Positions 26,863 through 34,153 of a DNA stretch of 64,000 nt are shown here, in pieces. This DNA comes from Deltaproteobacteria bacterium (GTDB lineage: Bacteria > Myxococcota_A > Polyangia > Polyangiales > Ga0077539). The position numbers and the translations under genes are program-made. The notes beneath the pieces are model-generated. The model saw only the letters and a program-made list of their open reading frames with translations. It did no database searches and was not told where the DNA came from. Numbering within the stretch: position 1 is the stretch's first letter; each line of letters starts with the position of its first letter. The stretch lies in assembly GCA_016218725.1 (NCBI GenBank), contig JACRDB010000059.1, forward strand, positions 1 through 64,000, in the 5' to 3' direction.

Positions 26863-26872
26863 CGCCCGCGGA

Positions 26873-26878
26873 AGGCTA
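26873..26878 (-). promoter_or_regulatory. -10-like TAGCCT, start codon 10 nt downstream
   Basis: Minus-strand TAGCCT precedes ATG 26862 by 10 nt; used to choose that start. Confidence 0.4.
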
Positions 26879-26906
26879 CGGCCCCGGTCGCGCTCCTGGC
26901 AACAAT

Positions 26907-27263
26907 TCATCGCCCCGCGAGGGACGCGCGGCGCTCGCCCTCCGCGGGCCAGCGGAGGGCGCCCTCCAGCGTCGCGCCGTGGAGGACCCGCTCGCCGTCG
27001 TCGAAGGCCTTGAGGTTCACGAGCCCTTGCAGGAGCGTGAGATGCGCGCGATCCAGGGCCTCCGGGTGCGCGCGGGCGTAGGCATCATCAAAGAGGTAGT
27101 GGGCGCTCACCGTGGGCACGGGCGCCTCGGCGGTGTCCACCCACCAGGAGAGGTGCGGCGCGCGGTGGGCGCGCGCTGGAGGCTCGAAGGCGCCCTCCGA
27201 GAGGGTGGGCTCCACCGGGTCCCAGGCGCGGAGCGTGAGGGTGACGTGGTAGCGCGCGGTCAC
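26907..27263 (-). CDS. Unknown 118-residue protein coupled to MFS transporter
   Basis: 118 residues, no family recognised. GTG start overlaps the stop of the MFS gene in GTGA. It contains a Trp pair (LSWWVDTAEAPVPT) and a compact helical part (LTLLQGLVNLKAFDDGERVL). It has no signal peptide or membrane segment. Tight coupling suggests co-expression with the transporter, but nothing indicates its role. Confidence 0.6.
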   Translation of the reverse strand: MTARYHVTLTLRAWDPVEPTLSEGAFEPPARAHRAPHLSWWVDTAEAPVPTVSAHYLFDDAYARAHPEALDRAHLTLLQGLVNLKAFDDGERVLHGATLEGALRWPAEGERRASLAGR

Positions 27264-28510
27264 CGCGCCAGCGAGGCCAGCGCGTCGGGCCCCGGGGGCC
27301 TGGACGGGAGCGTCACCGCGCGGAAGGCCACCAGGGCGAAGAAGCCCAGCAACGCGTAGCACAGGCCCGCCACGTACGCCGTGCCCGCGAAGGTCGCGTG
27401 CAGGGACGAAGCCTCCACCGCGCGGCCGAAGACGGGCGACGCCGCGGCGAAGAGGAGCCTGCGGGCCATGCCCTCGATGGAGAGGATGGTGGCGCGGTCC
27501 CTCGGGCCCTGGATGAGCCTGTTCAGGAGCGCGCGCATCAGGGGTGAGAACACCCCGAAGGCGCCCGCCAGGGCCACCATGAGGGTGACGCAGAGGGCGC
27601 CGCCGCCCTCGCCCATGAGGGCGTAGGCCACCACCAGCGAGGCGCCCAGCGCCGCGGCCAGGAGCCGCGCCCGCGCGCGGACGAAGAGCCACCCCGCGGC
27701 GCCGGCCACGGCGGCGGTGGCGACCTCCTTGGCGGCGGCCAGGAGCCCCATGGTGAGCACCGTGCGCTGGAGCCAGCCGTTGGTGAGGTGGGCCTCCAGG
27801 TGCGGCTGGTCGGCGAAGAGGGACAGGCGCAGGAGCACGAAGGACAGCGCCCCGAAGGCCACCACGGTGAGAATTCGGGAGTCATTGCCCACGAGGGTGA
27901 AGGCCCGGGCCAGGTGGTCCCGGGCGAAGCCCTCGCGGGCGCCCTTGCGCTCCGGGAGCTCCAGGGCCACGAGGCCCGCGGTGCCGGTGATGAGCCCGGT
28001 GAAGACGAACACCGCCCCCGGGTGGACGTACTGGTAGAGCACGGCCCCGAGGAGCACGGCCCCGAGGTTGCCCAGGCCCTTGGCCGCGGTGCTCCAGCCC
28101 TCCAGCCGCGGGTAGCGCGAGCTCTGGCGCCCGGCCTCCAGGTGATCGAAGAGCCAGGCCGAGTCCGCGCCGGAGGAGAGGGTCATGGCCAGGGCGCACA
28201 GGACGTTGGCCATGGCATAGACGCCGAAGCCCCTCCCGAGGACGAAGAGCGCGCACGCGGCGGTCATGACGAAGCCCGCGGCGCTCATGGCGAGGCGCCG
28301 CCCGTGGCGGTCGGCGAAGACCCCGGTGGGCACCTCGAAGGCCACCGCGGCGAGGCAGAACACCACGTTCAGGTCAAAGATGCTGGCGACCGAGAGGCCC
28401 CGGTGTTGCAGGTAGTACACCTGGAACGGCGCGAAGGCCCAGGTCATGGCCAGGGCGCGGTAGGTGAAATACGCCCCGAGGGGGTGCCGACGCAGGAGCG
28501 AGCGCAACAT
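27260..28510 (-). CDS. Major facilitator superfamily transporter
   Basis: 416 residues with about 12 hydrophobic segments. The loop between helices 2 and 3 carries the MFS signature as FADRHGRRLAMSAAG, and PTGVFADR sits at the expected place after helix 2. It resembles the drug/metabolite efflux subgroup rather than sugar symporters; the substrate is unknown. ATG 28510 is chosen; the codon before it (TTG) would add one residue. Its stop overlaps the start of the small gene downstream. Confidence 0.88.
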   Translation of the reverse strand: MLRSLLRRHPLGAYFTYRALAMTWAFAPFQVYYLQHRGLSVASIFDLNVVFCLAAVAFEVPTGVFADRHGRRLAMSAAGFVMTAACALFVLGRGFGVYAMANVLCALAMTLSSGADSAWLFDHLEAGRQSSRYPRLEGWSTAAKGLGNLGAVLLGAVLYQYVHPGAVFVFTGLITGTAGLVALELPERKGAREGFARDHLARAFTLVGNDSRILTVVAFGALSFVLLRLSLFADQPHLEAHLTNGWLQRTVLTMGLLAAAKEVATAAVAGAAGWLFVRARARLLAAALGASLVVAYALMGEGGGALCVTLMVALAGAFGVFSPLMRALLNRLIQGPRDRATILSIEGMARRLLFAAASPVFGRAVEASSLHATFAGTAYVAGLCYALLGFFALVAFRAVTLPSRPPGPDALASLAR

Positions 28511-28597
28511 CAACGGTCCTGCCGCGAGGCGGTGGCGACGGCCATCACCCGAACGATTCTACGCACTCCGCCGCGCGGGTAAAGTTCTCCGTTCGCC

Positions 28598-29143
28598 TCA
28601 GCGACGCGCGATCCGGCGCAGCAGCGCCTCGGCGTTGGGGTCCAGGGCGCCCTCACCGTCAGGGTCCGCCTCGCGCTCGCGCTCGCGGTCGTTCCCTTGG
28701 CCTTGGCCTTGACCCTGGCCGCGGGCCCCCCGGCGGCGGAAGCGCCCCGTGCGGGTGGGGGAGACCTCGGCGTCGTCCTCGTCCTCGACCAGGGCGTCCA
28801 GGTCCGTGGCGGGGTCGGCCTCGGGGTCTTTGTCTACGAGCACCAGGCGCGGCGGCTCCGGGACCATGCCCATGACCATGACCTTTTCCGGGAGCGGCGG
28901 CAGGACCTCCGGCGGGGGCGGCACGGCGCTGGGCCAGGGCTCCCGGTCGTCGTCCTCCTGGGAGGCCTCCCAGGCCGCGTGGAGCCCGGCCACGTTGGAC
29001 CGGAAGCCCGGACTGCTCTGCCGAAGGCCGTCCAGCAGGGCGGTGAATTCGTCGACTTCCTCCGAGGGAGGCGGCAGCAGCGGCTGGCTCGGCCTCGCCT
29101 CGGGTTGCTCGACGGAGTGTAGCGCCGGCGAACGACGACCCAT
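28598..29143 (-). CDS. Unknown acidic, low-complexity protein
   Basis: 181 residues, no family recognised. The N-terminal third has a helical segment (EEVDEFTALLDGLRQSSPGF). The middle is Pro-rich and the C terminus is strongly charged, with DALVEDEDDAEV, a GQGQGQGQG repeat and an EREREADPDGEG run. No Met upstream fits better than 29143, which has TACCTT 6 nt before it and a GGAG inside that gap. Codon bias matches neighbours. It is probably a largely disordered cytosolic protein. Confidence 0.55.
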   Translation of the reverse strand: MGRRSPALHSVEQPEARPSQPLLPPPSEEVDEFTALLDGLRQSSPGFRSNVAGLHAAWEASQEDDDREPWPSAVPPPPEVLPPLPEKVMVMGMVPEPPRLVLVDKDPEADPATDLDALVEDEDDAEVSPTRTGRFRRRGARGQGQGQGQGNDREREREADPDGEGALDPNAEALLRRIARR

Positions 29144-29149
29144 GCTCCG

Positions 29150-29155
29150 AAGGTA
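29150..29155 (-). promoter_or_regulatory. -10-like TACCTT, start codon 6 nt downstream
   Basis: Minus-strand TACCTT lies 6 nt before ATG 29143. Confidence 0.35.
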
Positions 29156-29397
29156 GAACCCTCCCGGTCCAGCCGTCCAGAAGCAAAGCGGAGGAAAATG
29201 CACCTGACGCACCGCGGCGTCCAGCGAAATCCAGGGAGGGCTCCCCACCTGTAGGGAATTGTGGGCAATTCCTGGCCGCCGGGCGAAACAAACCGGGGGC
29301 CGGTGGCATATGTTCTCTCTGGTGCCGGTGGCATTGTAGGCGCAACACACACGGGCGGGGGCGTTGGCGCTCCCTCCGGACGAGCGTGAGGGACCCA

Positions 29398-30891
29398 ATG
29401 GCAAAGCGCGCGGTCATCGTGGGGATCAACAACTTCGCGGACCGGGACATCCCGGCGCTGCGGGGCTGCGTCAACGACGCGAGGAACGTGGCCCAGACGC
29501 TCCTGCGGGAGTACGGCTTCGACACCCAGGACGTGCGGGTGCTGGTGAACCAGCAAGCCACCAAGAGCGCCTGGCTCGGTGCCCTGGACTGGCTCGTGGG
29601 GGGCGCCTCGCCCGGGGACCAGCTCGTGCTGTTCACCAGCTCCCACGGCAGCCACGTCCCGGACGACAACCGCGACGAGAGCGACGACGAGGACGAGGTG
29701 CTGGTCACCTACGACCACGACTGGGAGCGCAACATCCTGCGGGACGATGAAATGTCCGCGCACCTCGCTCGGCTGCCGCGCGGGGTGGGCATGGTGTGCC
29801 TCTGGGACACCTGCCACTCGGGCACCATGGAGGACACGGCCTCGGAGGCCTACGCCACCCGCGGGCTCCGCGCGAGGGAGGCGCCCCGGAGGCTCGCCGA
29901 GGGCGTGGAGCTCCTGGGCGGGCGCTACCTGGAGCCGCCCCGGCGGGCGGGCCGCCGCGCCCTGGAGGCGCCCACGCGGAGGGCCGCGGGGCGCGGGCGC
30001 GCCCGCGCCGAGAGCCCGAGCTCCATGGAGGGCGGGAGCTTCCCCGCGGTGTCCATTTCAGCCTGCGCCGACGACGAGACCGCCGCGGACGCCAGCTTCG
30101 GCGGCGTAAACGAGGGGGCCTTCACCCACTGCCTCCTGGAGATGCTCCACCACGGCGACGGTGACCTCACCTGGGAGGCCCTGCACCAGCGCACGCTCCG
30201 GCGCGTCAAGGAGCTCGGCTTCAACCAGACCCCGCAGGTTCACGTGCCCGCGGGGCTCAAGAACCAGCCCGTCTTCGGCGGGCGCAGCGCCCGGGCCGTG
30301 AGCCCCGGCGCGGGCGCGGGCACGAACCTCGCCGCCCTGGACCAGCGCATCGTGGCGCTGGAGAACGCCGGCAACTGGCAGGCCGCGGCCCAGGGCCTCC
30401 AGCAGCGCGTGAGCCTCGTCGGGGACCCCGCGGAGAAGGTGCGCACGCTGGAGCACCTGGTGTCTCTCTACCGGGTGAAGCTCCGGGACGAGCCCGGCGC
30501 CGAGCGCGCCGCCGCCCAGCTCCTCCAGGTGGCCCCGGCCCACGAGGGCGCCCTCGGGTACCTCCGTCAGGCGTACGCGTCCCGCGGAGACACGGCCAGC
30601 CTCCAGGCCCTGGAGGCCCACGCGAGGCAGCCCCAGGGAGGCTCCCGGGGGGTGCTCCAGCAGGTGGGAGGCGGGCTCCAGAGCGCCCTCGGGGCGGTGG
30701 GCACCGCCGCCGCGGGGGTCTTCACCGCCGTGACCTCCGCGCCGGTGGCCTACGAGCAGCCGGGCGCCACCCCCCCGGCGGCGCCTGGCCCCGCCGCGCG
30801 GCCCGCCAGCGCCACGCGCAAGTGCCCCTACTGCCGCGCGGACAACGCGCCCGCGGCGGGCTCCTGCCAGGCCTGCGGGGCGGGGTTCTAG
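29398..30891 (+). CDS. Caspase-like (C14) peptidase with TPR-like region and zinc ribbon
   Basis: 497 residues. The N-terminal 270 residues are a caspase/metacaspase-type peptidase: catalytic His83 in FTSSHGSH and catalytic Cys139 in WDTCHSG, with the first strand AKRAVIVGINNF. An acidic DESDDEDE insertion follows the His strand. Residues about 310-410 are helical repeats resembling TPRs, followed by an Ala/Pro linker. The C terminus is a zinc ribbon, CPYCRADN then CQACGAGF. Such fusions act in bacterial proteolytic signalling or cell death; substrates are unknown. ATG 29398 has GAGGG upstream. No cognate toxin or gasdermin lies next to it; a HAD phosphatase follows 11 nt later and may be co-transcribed. 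Confidence 0.88.
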   Translation: MAKRAVIVGINNFADRDIPALRGCVNDARNVAQTLLREYGFDTQDVRVLVNQQATKSAWLGALDWLVGGASPGDQLVLFTSSHGSHVPDDNRDESDDEDEVLVTYDHDWERNILRDDEMSAHLARLPRGVGMVCLWDTCHSGTMEDTASEAYATRGLRAREAPRRLAEGVELLGGRYLEPPRRAGRRALEAPTRRAAGRGRARAESPSSMEGGSFPAVSISACADDETAADASFGGVNEGAFTHCLLEMLHHGDGDLTWEALHQRTLRRVKELGFNQTPQVHVPAGLKNQPVFGGRSARAVSPGAGAGTNLAALDQRIVALENAGNWQAAAQGLQQRVSLVGDPAEKVRTLEHLVSLYRVKLRDEPGAERAAAQLLQVAPAHEGALGYLRQAYASRGDTASLQALEAHARQPQGGSRGVLQQVGGGLQSALGAVGTAAAGVFTAVTSAPVAYEQPGATPPAAPGPAARPASATRKCPYCRADNAPAAGSCQACGAGF

Positions 30892-30902
30892 CGCGCCCCT
30901 CG

Positions 30903-31724
30903 ATGATCCGGCTCCTCGCCCTGGACCTGGACGGGACGCTCCTGCGGCGCGACGGGAGCGTGGCGCCGCAGGACGTGCTCGCCATCGACCGCGCGCGGCG
31001 CGAGGGGCTGGCGGTGACCCTGGCCACCGGGCGCATCGCCGGGGGCACGCGCCCTACGGCCCAGGCCCTCGGCCTGGACACGCCCTACGTGTGCTCCGAC
31101 GGGGCGCTGCTCGTAGACCCGCTCACGGACCGGGTGCTGGAGCACCGCCCCCTCGGGGAGCAACTGGTGCGGGAGGTCACCGAGGCCCTCACGCTCCGGG
31201 GGCTCTTGCCCGTGTGGTTCACCCTGGACGACGTCCACGGGGAAACGGGCGCCGAGGCCCTCTCGCCGGTGTTGTCCATCTGGTCGCCGAGGGTGCACTT
31301 CCACGCGACCCTCGCGGCGCTGGCGGTGGACCACGGGGCGGTGACCTTCGCCCTCGGGGTGGGGGCCGAGGGGCCCGTACAAGACGCCAGGGACGCGCTC
31401 TTCGAGCGCCACGGGGAGCGCGCCGAGGTGCTGGCCTTCCAGTGGTCCCGGCAGACCACCTGGACGGTGCTGGTGCGGGCCCGCGGGGTGGACAAGGCCT
31501 CGGGGCTCGCGGCGCTGGCCCGGAGGGTGGGCCTCGGGGCGCACGAGATCGCCGTCTGCGGCGACTGGTTCAACGACGTGCCCATGTTCCGCTGGGCCGG
31601 GCGGAGCTTCGCCATGGGGCAGAGCCCCGAGGCGGTGGCCTCGGAGGCCACGGACCGGCTCCAGGCCACGCACCACACCGGCGGGGGCGTGGCCGAGGCC
31701 CTGGCGAGGCTCCTCGGGTGGTGA
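30903..31724 (+). CDS. HAD-superfamily Cof-type phosphatase
   Basis: 273 residues. The four HAD motifs are visible: nucleophile in LDLDGTLLRRDG at the N terminus, Thr in TLATGR, Lys in VDKASGL, and the C-terminal acidic motif in CGDWFNDVPMF. The C2 cap arrangement is that of Cof/SupH sugar- or nucleotide-phosphate phosphatases. The exact substrate cannot be read from sequence. It starts 11 nt after the caspase-like gene and ends 37 nt before the next gene. Confidence 0.93.
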   Translation: MIRLLALDLDGTLLRRDGSVAPQDVLAIDRARREGLAVTLATGRIAGGTRPTAQALGLDTPYVCSDGALLVDPLTDRVLEHRPLGEQLVREVTEALTLRGLLPVWFTLDDVHGETGAEALSPVLSIWSPRVHFHATLAALAVDHGAVTFALGVGAEGPVQDARDALFERHGERAEVLAFQWSRQTTWTVLVRARGVDKASGLAALARRVGLGAHEIAVCGDWFNDVPMFRWAGRSFAMGQSPEAVASEATDRLQATHHTGGGVAEALARLLGW

Positions 31725-31747
31725 CCCACCCCTCCCCCGCGGTGGTG

Positions 31748-31753
31748 TACCGT
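31748..31753 (+). promoter_or_regulatory. -10-like TACCGT, start codon 8 nt downstream
   Basis: TACCGT is followed by 8 nt and ATG 31762. Confidence 0.35.
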
Positions 31754-31761
31754 CCCCGGCC

Positions 31762-32991
31762 ATGGAGCGAGCGTTCGATGTGGTCGTGTGGGGCGCCACG
31801 GGGTTCACCGGCCGCCTGGTGGCGCGCTACCTCGCGGAGCACCACGGGGGAGCCCGGGTGGCCCTGGCGGGCCGTGACCTGACAAAGCTCGATGGGCTCC
31901 GGGCGTCGCTCCCGGGGGACGGCCCGCGCTTCCCGATCCTCTGCGGGGACGCCTCGGACCGCGGGGCCCTGGACGCCGTGGTGCGCCAGGCCCGCGTGGT
32001 GGCCACCACCGTCGGCCCCTACGCGCGCTACGGCGACGAGCTCGTGGCCGCCTGCGTGGACGCCGGCACCCACTGCTGCGACCTCACCGGCGAGGTCCCG
32101 TGGATGCGCAAGATGATTGACCTGCACCACGACCGGGCGGCCGAGCGGGGCGTGCGCGTGGTGCACACCTGCGGCTTTGATTCGCTGCCGTCGGACCTCG
32201 GGGTGCTCCGCGTCCAGGCGCTGTGCCACGCGCGCTTCGGGCGCTTCGCCAGGCGCGTGCGCCTCTTCGCCGGGGAGGCCCGCGGGGGCTTCTCCGGCGG
32301 CACCATCGCCAGCATGCTGGAGCTCGCCCAGGAGCTCGGCCGGGACCGCGCCGTGGCGCGCCTCCTGCGCGACCCCTACGCGCTCAACCCCGCCCCGAGG
32401 CCCACGGGCCCGGACCAGGGCGACCCCACCGCCGTGGAGTACGTCTCCGACCTCGGGCAGTGGGCCGGGGTGTTCCTCATGGCCTCGGTGAACACCCGCG
32501 TCGTGCGGCGGGCCCACGCCCTGCGGGGCTCCCCCTACGGGCACGACTTCCGGTACTCCGAGCAGATGAGCTTCGGCCGCGGGCCCCTCGGGCTCGCCCG
32601 CGCCCTCGGCGTCACCGCGGCCCTCGGGGGCTTCTTCGGCGCCGTACGCGTCGAGGCCCTGAGGAATCTCCTCCAGCGTCACGTGCTCCCGCCCCCCGGC
32701 CAGGGGCCCTCGGAGGAGGCCATCGCCCGGGGCTTCTTCGTCGTGAGGCTCCTCGCGGATGAGATCCCCGGCCACCCCGGCGAGCGCGTCCAGGTGACCG
32801 TGCGCGGGAGCGGAGACCCGGGCTACGGCGCCACCGCCAGGATGCTCTCCGAGGCCGCCCTGTGCCTCGCCCTGGACCCGCTGGACACCCCCTTCGGGGA
32901 CCTGCCGCCCTCCATCGCCATGGGCGAGCCCCTGGTGGAGCGCCTCGCCCGCGCGGACGTGCGCTTCGAAGACGAACCCCCCGCGGCGTAG
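31762..32991 (+). CDS. Saccharopine-dehydrogenase-like / trans-acting enoyl-reductase family protein
   Basis: 409 residues. N-terminal NAD(P)-binding Rossmann fold: VVVWGATGFTGRLVARYL, with strand ends VALAGRD and VVATTVGPYARYG. The CDLTGEVPWMRKM and HTCGFDSLPSDLGV blocks match the saccharopine-dehydrogenase-like family that includes the mycobacterial trans-acting enoyl reductases. The role is probably reduction of a lipid-linked intermediate; a lysine-metabolism role is unlikely because the lysine-binding domain is not recognisable. Confidence 0.85.
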   Translation: MERAFDVVVWGATGFTGRLVARYLAEHHGGARVALAGRDLTKLDGLRASLPGDGPRFPILCGDASDRGALDAVVRQARVVATTVGPYARYGDELVAACVDAGTHCCDLTGEVPWMRKMIDLHHDRAAERGVRVVHTCGFDSLPSDLGVLRVQALCHARFGRFARRVRLFAGEARGGFSGGTIASMLELAQELGRDRAVARLLRDPYALNPAPRPTGPDQGDPTAVEYVSDLGQWAGVFLMASVNTRVVRRAHALRGSPYGHDFRYSEQMSFGRGPLGLARALGVTAALGGFFGAVRVEALRNLLQRHVLPPPGQGPSEEAIARGFFVVRLLADEIPGHPGERVQVTVRGSGDPGYGATARMLSEAALCLALDPLDTPFGDLPPSIAMGEPLVERLARADVRFEDEPPAA

Positions 32992-33020
32992 GGAAAGGTA
33001 CGGCGCCGTAGGGAAAGGTG
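32985..33020. repeat. Short direct repeat at a gene end
   Basis: CGTAGGGAAAGGT occurs twice 19 bp apart, the first copy containing the TAG stop of the preceding gene. No function is evident. Confidence 0.6.
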
Positions 33021-33045
33021 CGCGCCCTGGTGTGTATGTGTGTGG

Positions 33046-33648
33046 TCAGGCGAGGCCGCGGAGCGGGGACACCATGCCCCGGGGCGGAGCGACCACCTGG
33101 CCGAGGCCCAGGATGGCGATGAGCATGGCGCGGTAGACCACGGCGACGGCGTCCAGGTCTACGTCCGCCGGGGCGCCGTCCTCGTCGGGCTCCAGGGCGG
33201 CGTCGAGCTGCTCGCGCACGAAGGCCACCAGGTGGGGCTGCCCGATGGCGACCACGTCGTCGCTCTCCAGGAGCTCGTCGGCGGCGCCGCGGCGGAGCTC
33301 TTCATCCCACTCGAAGGTGGTCTTGACGGCGTGGAGGGTGCCCTCGTCCACGCGCCCGGCGCGGGGGCCGAAGGCCTCCCGGAAGGCCCGGGCCACGGCC
33401 ACCACCAGGAAGTCCCCGAGGGCCTGGGCGGTCTCGTCGAGCACGCCGTCGAGCTCGCGCTCCAGGAAGCGGGCGAGCTCGGGCTGGTCGCGCTCGAACT
33501 CCTCGCGGGCGCGGTCCAGCCGGTGGTCGAGCACCGTGTCCTCGTCGTCCAGGGCGCTCTCGGCGCGCTCCACGGCGTCCCTGCCCACCACCGCGTGGGC
33601 CTCCACGGGGCGGATCGCCGAGCGCGACGGCCAGAGCATGCCCAGCAT
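33046..33648 (-). CDS. Unknown acidic helical protein
   Basis: 200 residues, family not recognised. It is mostly helical and strongly acidic (ESALDDEDTVLDHRLDRARE; FLERELDGVLDETAQALGDF; DEDGAPADVDLDAVA), with one hydrophobic segment near the C terminus (AVVYRAMLIAILGLGQVVA) that could be a membrane helix or a buried helix. Two more minus-strand genes lie upstream (the next ends at 33676), so they may share a transcript. Confidence 0.55.
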   Translation of the reverse strand: MLGMLWPSRSAIRPVEAHAVVGRDAVERAESALDDEDTVLDHRLDRAREEFERDQPELARFLERELDGVLDETAQALGDFLVVAVARAFREAFGPRAGRVDEGTLHAVKTTFEWDEELRRGAADELLESDDVVAIGQPHLVAFVREQLDAALEPDEDGAPADVDLDAVAVVYRAMLIAILGLGQVVAPPRGMVSPLRGLA

Positions 33649-33675
33649 TGGCGGCGGTCCCTCCGGCAGAGCCCT

Positions 33676-33879
33676 TCAGCCCTCTTCCTCTTCGATCTCC
33701 CAACGGAAGAGGGCGGTCATGCTGATGGCCAGGGCGCAGCGCTCGCACAACGGGAGCTCCTCGTAGCGCACGTCCTCCGGGCCCCGGGACCACACGAGGC
33801 AGCCTCGGCCCGCGGGCTCGCCCTCGATGAGGGCGTTGCATGCGTGGCAGACGGACCCTTCCTCGTGGTCGACGGTCAT
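33676..33879 (-). CDS. Small zinc-ribbon-like protein
   Basis: 67 residues with CHAC near the N terminus and CERC near the middle, spaced like a zinc ribbon, and a very acidic C terminus (EIEEEEG). ATG 33879 is preferred over the one four codons upstream because TATGCT lies 7 nt before it. Function unknown. Confidence 0.55.
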   Translation of the reverse strand: MTVDHEEGSVCHACNALIEGEPAGRGCLVWSRGPEDVRYEELPLCERCALAISMTALFRWEIEEEEG

Positions 33880-33886
33880 CCCTCGG

Positions 33887-33892
33887 AGCATA
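33887..33892 (-). promoter_or_regulatory. -10-like TATGCT, start codon 7 nt downstream
   Basis: Minus-strand TATGCT precedes ATG 33879; used to choose that start. Confidence 0.4.
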
Positions 33893-33922
33893 CCACTCCC
33901 CGCGCCGTTGGCGAAGCGAAGT

Positions 33923-34153
33923 TCAGCCGGAGGCCTCCAGGAGCGCCAGGGCCCGCCGTGCGCACTCCGCCAGGTGTTGCACGCACGGGTCGCAGTCCGA
34001 CCCGCAGCACGGGGGCCAGTCGTCCTCGGGCTCGTCCAGGTAGGCGTACACCGACGCGATGAAGCGCTGGTCCAGGTGGGTCTCGCGGCAAGCGCGCTCG
34101 ACGGCCTCGGCGACGCGCTCGGGGGGGTGACGCACAGGGGGCGGTACGTTCAC
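33923..34153 (-). CDS. Small Cys-rich protein coupled to the membrane synthase gene
   Basis: 76 residues. GTG start overlaps the upstream stop in GTGA. It has an N-terminal helical part (RVAEAVERACRETHLDQRF) and a cluster CCGSDCDPCVQHLAEC that could bind an iron-sulfur cluster or zinc, then a short helix. It resembles small oxidoreductase-like Cys clusters (such as the OxDD/DUF5522-type pattern) but I would not assign a family. Coupling implies co-expression with the 793-aa protein. Confidence 0.6.
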   Translation of the reverse strand: MNVPPPVRHPPERVAEAVERACRETHLDQRFIASVYAYLDEPEDDWPPCCGSDCDPCVQHLAECARRALALLEASG

